Assembly (NCBI RefSeq): GCF_015645445.1
Contig: NZ_JADOGI010000040.1
Location: 1 to 61,785, forward strand
Direction of reading: 5' to 3'
DNA from: Nonomuraea cypriaca
Lineage (GTDB): Bacteria > Actinomycetota > Actinomycetes > Streptosporangiales > Streptosporangiaceae
DNA length: 61,785 nt
Below, piece after piece: positions 41,449-49,047 of this stretch; the first letter of the stretch is position 1, and every line of letters begins with the position of its first letter. Below the pieces are notes generated by a model. It was given only the letters and a program-made list of their open reading frames with translations, did not search any database and was not told where the DNA came from. The position numbers and the translations under genes were made by a program.

Positions 41449-41508
41449 AGTTGCTTGATACAACTCTCTTGGAGGAAGGATAGGGCCGGACAGTTGCATG
41501 ACACAACT
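41449..41508. promoter_or_regulatory. Two 17-bp MarR operators, AGTTG-N7-CAACT
   Basis: Box 1 (41449-41465) is AGTTGCTTGATACAACT. Box 2 (41492-41508) is AGTTGCATGACACAACT. They share 15 of 17 bases and lie 43 bp centre to centre. Box 2 covers the proposed TTG start codon of the MarR gene. The layout fits autorepression and control of the divergent methyltransferase. Confidence 0.75.
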
Positions 41509-41964
41509 CAAGCGGGCGGATTTCCACACGACGATCTCCGCCAGCTTTTCCGCATGCTCGTACGGCTGGGCCGGGTCCTGGAGCCCGGCGCCCACGAAGG
41601 GCTGCGGGTCTCCTTCTCCGAGCTGTGCGCCCTCGGCGAGCTGGACGAGGCCGGCACACTGTCCCAGCAGGACCTGGCCGCCCGGCTGGGGCTGGAAAAG
41701 AGCACCGTCAGCCGCCTGGCCGCGGGGCTGGAGAACAAGGGCTGGATCGGGCGCGACCGCGACCCCGCCAACCGCCGCTACCACCGCCTGACCCTCACTC
41801 CGGCGGGACGGGCCGCGACCGAGCAGATCGGCCGCACCTTCAGCGACACGCACGCCACGCTGTTCGACGCGCTCACCCCCGCCGAACGCGCCGGACTCGA
41901 CCTAGGCCTGACCGGCCTCATCCGCGCCCTGCACACCCATGCGAAGGACCCCGGTCACTCCTGA
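41494..41964 (+). CDS. MarR-family transcriptional regulator
   Basis: The start is proposed at TTG 41494 (MHDTTQAGGFPHDDLRQLFR), with GGAGGAAGGA 13 nt upstream; spacing is loose, so a nearby start is possible. The 156-residue protein carries a winged HTH: LSQQDLAARLGLEKSTVSRL, then GWIGRDRDPANRRYHRLTLT (wing with the DxR motif) and a C-terminal dimerisation helix (AERAGLDLGLTGLIRALH). It should repress itself and the divergent methyltransferase through the two palindromes at 41449-41508. Confidence 0.85.
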   Translation: MHDTTQAGGFPHDDLRQLFRMLVRLGRVLEPGAHEGLRVSFSELCALGELDEAGTLSQQDLAARLGLEKSTVSRLAAGLENKGWIGRDRDPANRRYHRLTLTPAGRAATEQIGRTFSDTHATLFDALTPAERAGLDLGLTGLIRALHTHAKDPGHS

Positions 41965-42236
41965 GCGGCATCAGGGCGGCGTGGGTCGAGGTGTCGATCC
42001 GCGGCGAACTAATTGCGAAGATCTTCGCCGACCAGTACAAGGAGACGATGATCTCGGACTTTGCCATCGACCCGTGACACGTCAGGCCACGCTACGCATC
42101 CGGTGCGCCACCGCTGCCGTGCATGCTCTCTCTGGTTGGGTTGTACCCGCGCCGCCGGCGGCTGGCCCGGATCGAGGTTCGCCGGGACGCCGCCTATCGC
42201 GAGGTGTGGCGGCGCCCCAAGCGGCCGGTGGGGGCT
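41965..42236 (+). other. Intergenic stretch with possible gene debris
   Basis: A short plus-strand frame ending at 42077 reads RAAWVEVSIRGELIAKIFAD then QYKETMISDFAIDP, with coding-like composition but no start; it may be the tail of a lost gene. It is followed by VGLYPRRRRLARIEVRRDAA in another frame up to ~42236. Neither is assignable. Confidence 0.3.
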
Positions 42237-44645
42237 TCAGGTGATCCGGTAGTTCTCATCTGCCTTGGCGGAGAACGTCAGGGTGTCGCCGTCGACGCGG
42301 TGGGTGACGGGGCGTCCGCGGCCGTCGATGACGCGGGCCCCGTCGCGGAACGTGTCGTTGCGCAACCTGACCGTGCCGCGCTCGTCCGGGGTCAGCCCCA
42401 CCTCGGACAGTCGGCCGGACCGCCACACCAGGTCGAGCGTGCAGGCACCGCGGGCGCGCAGACCTTCCACCCGGCCGTCCGGCCAGGCACCGGGCAGGGC
42501 GGGCAGCAGGTCGATCACGCCGAGGTGGCTCTGCAGCAGCAGCTCGGTCATGCCCGACGTGGCGCCGAAGTTGCCGTCGATCTGAAACGGCGGGTGCGTG
42601 TCCCAGAGGTTGGCCAGCGTGCTGGTCGTGAGCTGGTCGGCCAGCAGTTTGTGTGCGCGGTCGCCGTCGAGCAGCCGGGCCCAGAAGTTGATCTTCCAGG
42701 CTTTGCTCCAGCCGGTGCCAACGTCGGTGCGGGCGTTGAGCGACACCTTGGCCGCCTCGGCCAACTCCGGCGTGGTGCGCGGCGAGATCTGCCGCCCGGG
42801 ATGCACCGAGAACAGGTGGGAGACGTGCCGGTGGGTCTCGGCCGGGTCGTCGATGTCCTCCTTCCACTCCTGGAGCTGCCCCCAGTCGCCGACGCGTAGC
42901 CCGGGGTCGAGCCGGTCCAGGACGGCCGCGGCCGCACCGGCCTCCTTCCGGTCGCCGAGCAGGGTGGCGGCCTCGCGCAGGTCGGTGAACAGGTGCCAGA
43001 GGATCTGCTGCGACATCGACGCGCCCGCGGTGGCCGGGCCGAGCTCGGGTGAGCGGCTGGGCACGGCGACGAGCGTGCCGTCACGAGGATCGGCCTCCAG
43101 GAAGTCGCGCCAGAACCGCGCGGTCTCCTTCATGATCGGGTACGCGGTCCGCTTCAGGAAGCCCTTGTCGAGGGTGAAGCGGTAGTGGTCGTAGAGCTGG
43201 TCGGCCAGCCAGGCGCCCGACTCCGGGAAGAAGTAGGCGGGATGGTCCCATGCCCCGGTCTGGCCGAAGATGTTGGAGGCGTGGTGGGCGACCCAGCCGC
43301 CCGTGTCGTACATCTGCCTGGCGGTGACCCTGCCGGGCTCGCGCAGCCGGTCGACGTAGGTGTGGAGAGGCTCGGCCAGCTCAGCCAGGTTGGTCATCTC
43401 GGCCGGCCAGTAGTTCATCTGCAAGTTGATGTTGAGGTGGTAGTCCGACTGCCAGGGCGGGGCCTCCAGGACATTCCAGACGCCCTGGAGGTTGGCGGGC
43501 AGTGATCCGGGGCGGGAGGAGGCTATCAGCAGGTAGCGTCCGTACTGGTAGAAGAGTTGCTCCAGGGCCCGGTCGGCGCCCGCGTCGCCGGTCCCGTACG
43601 CGGCGAGCAGGTCGTCGGTGGGGACCGAGGGCATGACGCCGCCGAGGTCCAGCCTGACCCGGCCGAACAGCTCGCGGTGGTCGGCCTGGTGCGCGGCCAG
43701 CAGCTTCGCGTAGCCCTTGGCGGCGGCCGCGTCAACGCGGTCGGTGAGCCGGGCGTGCGGGTCCTTGCCCTTGTACGTGGGGTAGTCGTGAGCGTAGTCG
43801 GTGCCGGTGCCGAGAATGAGGACGGCCGAGTCGGCGCCGGACACCGTGACGGTCCCGTCGGGGTTGTCCGTCCTGGTACCGCCCTGGTTGAGGATCTGGA
43901 GCTGGGCCTCGTACGCCATGCCGTTGTTCGAGAGGTTGCCCTTGACGGTGAGCCGGCCGCCCTCGGCGGTGGCGGTGGCCGAGCGGTTGGCCGGTACGGC
44001 GATTCGGGCCGTGAAGCCGACGCCGCCGGGGCGGTCGGCGCCGAGCCTGGCCACGGTCACGCCCGCGGGGGCAGAGGCGAAGTAATCTCGGGTGTGGCGC
44101 ACGTCCCCAGCCCTGAAGGACACGCTCGCCACGCCGCGTGTGACGTCCAGCTCCCTGCGGTAGTCGGCCGCCCGTTCCGGCAGGTCGGGGAAGGCGAGAC
44201 GCACGTCGCCGAAGCTCTGGTACGCGCCGAACCGGCGGTGGCGCGGCGTGTCGGACTTCAGGCCCAGGGCGGCCAGGACGTCCTCGGCAGGGATGCCGCC
44301 CTCCTTCCAGATCCGCTCCCTGACGCCCTCCAGTGCACCCGGCCGGGGGGCGTCCCAGTTGCCGAAGGCGTAGTCGGGCACCCCCGGGCCGCCCGTCCAC
44401 AGGGTCTTGTCGTTGAACTGCAACCGCTCGGCCGCGACACCACCGAACACGGTGGCGCCCATGGCGCCGTTGCCGATCGGCAACGACCGGGTCTCCCAGC
44501 CCTCGTCCGTGTCGGGCGCCGGCTCGTCGTACCACAGCGTGTACGGCTCACCCGGCTCAGCCGCGACAGCGGGAATGTCGGGGGCCACGGCGAGCGCCGC
44601 GCCGAGGAGCATGATGATCGAGCCTGCCAGTAACCGTCGGTTCAT
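42237..44645 (-). CDS. Secreted GH95 alpha-L-fucosidase
   Basis: The start is ATG 44645 (MNRRLLAGSIIMLLGAAL, Sec signal). The 802-residue protein matches GH95 throughout: LPIGNGAMGATVFGG and ERLQFNDKTLWTGGPG at the N-terminus. The (alpha/alpha)6 catalytic domain has LNINLQMNYWPAEM (Asn405/Asn407 activating water), RSPELGP (catalytic acid Glu534) and HPPFQIDGNFG (Asp690), matching the Asn-Asn-Glu-Asp set of the Bifidobacterium AfcA enzyme. It should hydrolyse terminal alpha-1,2-fucose (or alpha-L-galactose) outside the cell. It lies 44 bp after the GH97 gene on the same strand, so probably co-transcribed. TTA codon at position 5. Confidence 0.92.
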   Translation of the reverse strand: MNRRLLAGSIIMLLGAALAVAPDIPAVAAEPGEPYTLWYDEPAPDTDEGWETRSLPIGNGAMGATVFGGVAAERLQFNDKTLWTGGPGVPDYAFGNWDAPRPGALEGVRERIWKEGGIPAEDVLAALGLKSDTPRHRRFGAYQSFGDVRLAFPDLPERAADYRRELDVTRGVASVSFRAGDVRHTRDYFASAPAGVTVARLGADRPGGVGFTARIAVPANRSATATAEGGRLTVKGNLSNNGMAYEAQLQILNQGGTRTDNPDGTVTVSGADSAVLILGTGTDYAHDYPTYKGKDPHARLTDRVDAAAAKGYAKLLAAHQADHRELFGRVRLDLGGVMPSVPTDDLLAAYGTGDAGADRALEQLFYQYGRYLLIASSRPGSLPANLQGVWNVLEAPPWQSDYHLNINLQMNYWPAEMTNLAELAEPLHTYVDRLREPGRVTARQMYDTGGWVAHHASNIFGQTGAWDHPAYFFPESGAWLADQLYDHYRFTLDKGFLKRTAYPIMKETARFWRDFLEADPRDGTLVAVPSRSPELGPATAGASMSQQILWHLFTDLREAATLLGDRKEAGAAAAVLDRLDPGLRVGDWGQLQEWKEDIDDPAETHRHVSHLFSVHPGRQISPRTTPELAEAAKVSLNARTDVGTGWSKAWKINFWARLLDGDRAHKLLADQLTTSTLANLWDTHPPFQIDGNFGATSGMTELLLQSHLGVIDLLPALPGAWPDGRVEGLRARGACTLDLVWRSGRLSEVGLTPDERGTVRLRNDTFRDGARVIDGRGRPVTHRVDGDTLTFSAKADENYRIT

Positions 44646-44689
44646 TTCGATGCACCTATACATGTATCGGCAGTGAGGAGGTCGGAGGT

Positions 44690-46576
44690 TTACCGGTCGC
44701 ACGTCGTGATCCCTGGACGCCAGCGGCAGGCGATCGCCGCGTACCCGCCCTCGGCGGGCACCGGCACCGAGAGCCGACCGCGGGGTCCGTCGACCAGGTG
44801 GCGCTCGCGTACCAGTCCGGTCGGACCGTCGCGTACCACCTCGACCAGCCACCGGCCCCGCAGCATGGTCAACGGGACGTCGAGCGTGCGCGCCGCGCCG
44901 GACACTCCGGCGCCCACGAACCACCGGTCGCCGTCGCGCCTGGTCAGCACCACCTGGTCGCCCGGGCGTCCGGACAGCAGCCGCGTCTCGTCCCAGGCGG
45001 CCGGCACCTGTTCGAGGAAGCGTTCCGCCTCCGGCCTGGCCCGGTAGGACTCCACGGTGCCCGCCAGGTCCTGCAGCCCAGACTCGTACGTCACCGCCAA
45101 GCCCAGCTCGTGTGCGTCGGAGGTGGGCCGGCCCTCCCGGTGGAACGCCATCGGCGTGTAGTCCATGGAGCCGACGATGTTCCTGGTGAAGGGCAGGGTG
45201 GTCAGATGCTGCGTGGTGAGGGTGCGCTTCTCACCGCCGTGCACGCCCTCCATGGTCAGAACGTGCGGCCAGGTGCGCTGGATGCCCTTCGGGATGGTCG
45301 AGCCGTGGAAGTTGACCATCAGCCGGTTCTCGGCGGTGGCGGGGAGGATCTCGTCGTACCATTGCAGCCGTTCCTGCGACTCCGCGTCCATGAAATCGAT
45401 CTTGACGCCGCGCACACCCCACCGGTGCAGGGTGGGCAGCCACCGGGCGCGCTCCTCAGCCGTGTCCAAGTCGCGGAAGTGGACCCAGACCATGATCTCG
45501 ACGCCCTTGCCGCGCGCGTACTCGACGAGTCGGGGGATCCAGCTCGTGGTCGGCCAGTCCGGGTCGGTGACGTCCCACTGGTCCTTCAGGAAGTACCACC
45601 CCGCGTCCACCTTCACGTACGGCCAGCCGCGGGCCGCGGCGTAGTCCACGAACTCCTTCTGCCTGTCCAGGCTCTGCCCGGCCTCCCTGCCGCCCGCGAG
45701 CCAGGTCCACAGCACAGGGCCGGGGTCGATCCAGGAGGTGTCGCGGACCTTCGAGTCCTGGGCGAGGTCGTCCACGAGCGTCGACTCGGTGACCGTGGCC
45801 AGGTCCCCCGCGATCATCACCCGCCACGGTGTGGCCAGCGGCCCGGAGACCTGGACTCGCTCGTCCCACAGCAGCAGGCGGTAGTCGCCGGTGCCCCGCT
45901 CGTGCGCCAGCCTGGGACCCGAATAGCGGCCGTCCAGGTCGGACTCGGCGATCAGGAGGTAGCCGCCGCCGGTCTCGAACAGCGCGGGCACCATGTACTC
46001 GGCCGTGGGCGCGCTCGCGGCTGAGTGCCGCTCGAACGGGTTCTCGTAGTCGCGGCGGTGGCGCGCCAGCCAGGCTGCCGCGTCCTGCTCGACGGTGAAC
46101 GCAGAGGTCTCGCGCAGCACGGCGCCGTAGTCCTCGGGCAGCCGGTAGCGGTAGGCCACGCCGTCTTTTGAGACCCTGACGATCAGCTCCAGCCGGGCGC
46201 CCGCGGCGTTCGTGAAGGAGAGAGTGGTCTCCCGCATCACGGAGCTCCGCTCCAGGCGCTTGCCCGCCGCAGTGGTGTAGCGCTCGGTCACCGCGCGGTC
46301 GCGGCGCTGCGAGAAGTGCAGTTTATGTGACAGGTCGGCTTGTTCCGTGACGATGCCGACCGGGCTTGGGGCCAGCACCTGGGCGCCGCGACGGCTCACC
46401 GCGAGCGTGAGGGCGCCGTTTCCGGCATCGAGGACGAGCTCCGCCGCGGGGCCGCCGGGGAAGCCGGAGATCTTCCAGCTTCCCGCGGCGGCCTGCGCGG
46501 GCAGGGCCGGGAGGGCTGGGATGCAGAGGACCAGGAGCAGTAAGGCGCTCAGTCGGATCACGGCAGCGGTCGGCAT
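44690..46576 (-). CDS. Secreted GH97 retaining alpha-galactosidase-type enzyme
   Basis: The start is ATG 46576 (MPTAAVIRLSALLLL), with AGGAG 7 nt upstream. The 628-residue protein has a signal peptide, an N-terminal beta-sandwich, a TIM barrel (WLAGGREAGQSLDRQKEFVD, YVKVDAGWYF) and a C-terminal beta domain. The motif RGVKIDFMDAE provides a nucleophile Asp394 and VLTMEGVHGGE the acid/base Glu443. An Asp nucleophile is the pattern of the retaining alpha-galactosidase branch of GH97, not the inverting glucosidase branch. It likely removes terminal alpha-galactose extracellularly. First gene of a pair with GH95. TTA codon at position 12. Confidence 0.88.
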   Translation of the reverse strand: MPTAAVIRLSALLLLVLCIPALPALPAQAAAGSWKISGFPGGPAAELVLDAGNGALTLAVSRRGAQVLAPSPVGIVTEQADLSHKLHFSQRRDRAVTERYTTAAGKRLERSSVMRETTLSFTNAAGARLELIVRVSKDGVAYRYRLPEDYGAVLRETSAFTVEQDAAAWLARHRRDYENPFERHSAASAPTAEYMVPALFETGGGYLLIAESDLDGRYSGPRLAHERGTGDYRLLLWDERVQVSGPLATPWRVMIAGDLATVTESTLVDDLAQDSKVRDTSWIDPGPVLWTWLAGGREAGQSLDRQKEFVDYAAARGWPYVKVDAGWYFLKDQWDVTDPDWPTTSWIPRLVEYARGKGVEIMVWVHFRDLDTAEERARWLPTLHRWGVRGVKIDFMDAESQERLQWYDEILPATAENRLMVNFHGSTIPKGIQRTWPHVLTMEGVHGGEKRTLTTQHLTTLPFTRNIVGSMDYTPMAFHREGRPTSDAHELGLAVTYESGLQDLAGTVESYRARPEAERFLEQVPAAWDETRLLSGRPGDQVVLTRRDGDRWFVGAGVSGAARTLDVPLTMLRGRWLVEVVRDGPTGLVRERHLVDGPRGRLSVPVPAEGGYAAIACRWRPGITTCDR

Positions 46577-47016
46577 GAGACGCTCCTGCAGGGCCACATA
46601 CATCGGATGTGTTTCCGGATCGTAACCCGCAAATTTCCGAATGACCAGTGTCCACATCGGATCTCATGCGGCGCTTGTGCTCAACATCGGCGCCGTGGAG
46701 ACCGACCACCACCTGGTCGGGGTGCGCGTGGACACGTGCGTGTTCATGAACGTCGTCGGTCCGGACAAGATCGCGTTCACCGACGGGTTGAGCCGGCGGA
46801 AGGTCCTCGTGAGCGGGGCGGAGCAATAATGCGGCTCATTTGATCAACGCCCCCCTGCTGTTCGCTGTGTGAGTGCTGCGCCAGTGCCTGCGCGGGCCGC
46901 TGTGGAGTCAAGGTCTCTGCAGGCATCCGATGAATACGGCCCATGGGTCCGTCTCTACGGGCAATTTCACTGCCTCTCTTGACGCGTCGTGAAGGGAATG
47001 ATCCTATGAATATCAA
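46577..47016 (+). other. Intergenic region with a doubtful 62-codon frame
   Basis: The plus-strand frame 46641-46829 reads MTSVHIGSHAALVLNIGAVE and HLVGVRVDTCVFMNVVG. It looks protein-like, but no family is recognised and no ribosome site is clear. ACATCGGATGT at ~46609-46619 is a perfect 11-bp palindrome just upstream of the GH97 gene and could be a repressor site. A weak TTGACG (46979-46984) precedes the next gene. Confidence 0.35.
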
Positions 47017-47031
47017 TAGGAAAGTTTCCTA
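47017..47031. promoter_or_regulatory. Perfect palindrome TAGGAAA-G-TTTCCTA before the lectin-like gene
   Basis: A 15-bp perfect inverted repeat that sits directly before the AGGAGG of the gene at 47045, where a bound repressor would block transcription. Its AT-rich arms stand out from the background. The regulator is not identified in this window. Confidence 0.6.
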
Positions 47032-47044
47032 AACAGGAGGACGG

Positions 47045-47629
47045 ATGCGATTACTTCCAGCAGGTGCGGCGGCCATCGGGCTGCTCGTGCCGGCGCTGCC
47101 CGCCTCGGCCGATCCCGTGGAATCCGGCCCGTGGACGTCGTACTCGCCGTCGTTCGACGTGCAGGAGCGCGGCTGCGGCGACGTCAGCGACCTGACGTTC
47201 AGGCTGACCTGCTCCACCGGCAGCGGTGACCAGCGGGCCGAGCGGCGCTACGCCACTTACTCCAGCGGCACCCGTCAGTTCGAGGGCTACTTCAAGATCA
47301 GCAGCTTGGCGGGCTCCCGCATCAGCCTGAAGCAGACGTTCAAGACGACGGGCCCGTTCTTCATGCTCGCCGTCGAGCGCGGCGGCCGGCTGTACGCCGT
47401 ACACGGCGGCACCACGATCGCCACCGGTGCGACGGTCGGCACCACGGTCCGGGTCAACACCGTGCACGTGGTCGGCAGCACGCACCGGACCTACATCAAC
47501 GGCTCGCTGAAGCATACCGTCGCCAGCGAGAGCGGCAGTTTCTACGACAAGTTCGGCGCCTACCGGACCGACAGCGGCCAGGGGCCCGCCACGGTCCAGT
47601 GGAGCGGCATCCGGTTCTGGCGGAAGTAG
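47045..47629 (+). CDS. Secreted jelly-roll (polysaccharide lyase/lectin-like) protein
   Basis: A 194-residue protein with AGGAGG 4 nt before the ATG and a Sec signal (MRLLPAGAAAIGLLVPALPA, cleavage ASA-DPV). The mature domain is all-beta: YATYSSGTRQFEGYFKISSL, GSRISLKQTFKTTGPFFMLA and NTVHVVGSTHRTYINGSLKH. The repeated strand pattern and the single Cys pair (CGDV, LTCS) resemble a concanavalin A-like sandwich as in alginate-lyase-2 or lectin domains. No catalytic residues are assigned. It is followed after 5 bp by a FnIII lipoprotein, so they are an operon. TTA at codon 3. Confidence 0.65.
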   Translation: MRLLPAGAAAIGLLVPALPASADPVESGPWTSYSPSFDVQERGCGDVSDLTFRLTCSTGSGDQRAERRYATYSSGTRQFEGYFKISSLAGSRISLKQTFKTTGPFFMLAVERGGRLYAVHGGTTIATGATVGTTVRVNTVHVVGSTHRTYINGSLKHTVASESGSFYDKFGAYRTDSGQGPATVQWSGIRFWRK

Positions 47630-47634
47630 GTGCG

Positions 47635-48312
47635 ATGCGGGCTCTGGTGGCGTTCCTCCTGGTCCTGACGGGCGCCTGCGCGGCTCCTCACCAGCAGGAG
47701 CCGGTACGTCTGTCGGCCGACCTCGTCTCACCGACCGACGTCACGTTGCGCTGGGACGGCCGCGATCCGGCCGCCGCCGGGCACGTGATCGAGTTCGCCA
47801 CCGAGCCCGGGGGCCCGTACACGATCCTGGGCTTCCTCCCGCTGGAGCAGACCTCCTACACCCACCCCGATCTCATCCCGCACACGACCTTCCACTACCG
47901 TCTGCGGCCCTACTATGGCCAGGCCTCCGCGCCGGTGGACGTGACGCTCGGCGGCGGACCGTACCCGGAGCAGGAGCCCGACTGGTCACAGCCGCGCACG
48001 ATCCCGGGCGGGCCGCGGGGCACGCTGCCCACCGGGAGCGGCGAGGCGGCGCCGGCCGACCTGAAGGTGAGCATCGCGCAGGCCGACGGCGTCGCCTTCA
48101 GCTGGACCGACCGCACGGGCGACGAGGAGGGCTTCCTCCTGGAGAACCGGCCGGCGGGCCGGCCGGACTTCCACGTGGTCGCCGCCCTCGACCCCGACAT
48201 CAACGCCGTTGGCCTGATCACCCTGCCCGAAGAGCGGCACGCCGCCTACCGCGTACGCGCCTTCCGCTACGGGCCACCGTCGAACGTCGTCAACAGGACA
48301 ACGGGCGAATGA
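47635..48312 (+). CDS. Fibronectin type III lipoprotein
   Basis: The start is ATG 47635. The signal ends in the lipobox LTGAC, so the protein is lipid-anchored. The 225 residues hold two FnIII-like domains: LVSPTDVTLRWDGRDPAAAG with FHYRLRPYYG, and a second with GVAFSWTDRTGDEEGF and AAYRVRAFRYG. It begins 5 bp after the jelly-roll gene and probably displays or tethers glycan-binding activity at the surface. No enzyme motif. Confidence 0.75.
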   Translation: MRALVAFLLVLTGACAAPHQQEPVRLSADLVSPTDVTLRWDGRDPAAAGHVIEFATEPGGPYTILGFLPLEQTSYTHPDLIPHTTFHYRLRPYYGQASAPVDVTLGGGPYPEQEPDWSQPRTIPGGPRGTLPTGSGEAAPADLKVSIAQADGVAFSWTDRTGDEEGFLLENRPAGRPDFHVVAALDPDINAVGLITLPEERHAAYRVRAFRYGPPSNVVNRTTGE

Positions 48313-48505
48313 GTCGTCCCATCTTTGGGCGTCGCGCATCGCGACCCTCGAAGAACTCATACCCGACCAGTGATCGGATGTCATCCGCCCGAAGGCAGTA
48401 ACAACAGGCCATGCGAATTCACGCGGATGACCTTCAGGAGCGCGCAAGTACAGCACGCGGCTTGACTCAGAAGACCGCAGCTCACTCAGAGCCAGAATCT
48501 GCACG

Positions 48506-48835
48506 ATGAACGCCGCCGACGCGGCACCCGCCGTGGCCGCCGCGTGCTTGGCTGCTTCGCCCAGGCCCTTTATTTTGCGCTGGTTCTGCGACGGCACCCG
48601 CCTCAGGCAACTGGCCACCGACCACGGCAACGGCCGCAAGACCGCCTACCGCTATCTCCACGAGGGCGATGTGCTCGCCGCACAAGCGCCCGACCTGCAC
48701 CAAGCCCTGGACACAGCCAGGAACGCGGGCCTGACAGAAGCTGTCGAGGTGGTCGCAGGCGATCTCACCGACGCCGGCACCCCGGACCGGGCCTTCGACG
48801 GCGTGACCGCCGCACCTGATCAACTTTGGCGGTGA
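48506..48835 (+). pseudogene. IS-element transposase 5' remnant (HTH region)
   Basis: The frame reads PFILRWFCDGTRLRQLATDH, GNGRKTAYRYLHEGDVLAAQ and APDLHQALDTARNAGLTEAV. This resembles the N-terminal helix-turn-helix part of IS5/IS4-like transposases of actinomycetes. The DDE catalytic domain is absent, and after VEVVAGDLTDAG the reading is unrelated. No terminal inverted repeats were seen. Confidence 0.6.
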
Positions 48836-48889
48836 GTACCGGCCGCTGCGTAACGGGCAGCAGGTGGTGGACCTCGCCGTGGCCGACGC

Positions 48890-49047
48890 CTGGAGTCGGC
48901 GAGGCGGACCTGGTGGAGATCCTGCTCCGGATGTACGGCACGCCCAGTGACTTCGCCACGACCGTGACCGGCGTCGTGGTGGAGGTCACCGGCCGCCCGC
49001 CGCGTACATTCGCGCAGTGGGCGGCCGAGCACGCCGATCGTTGCCGG
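48890..49047 (+). pseudogene. 3' remnant of an NmrA/SDR-like NAD(P)-binding protein
   Basis: The frame reads GEADLVEILLRMYGTPSDFA and VTGRPPRTFAQWAAEHADRC, the typical C-terminal end of NmrA-type NAD(P)-binding proteins. No Rossmann motif is present upstream. It abuts the stop of the convergent glycosidase at 49048. It is likely debris left with the neighbouring transposase fragment. Confidence 0.5.

Noticed and set aside
46641..46829. 62-codon plus-strand frame as a confident gene
   Set aside because: Protein-like composition but no ribosome site, family or conserved context; listed only as part of the intergenic description.
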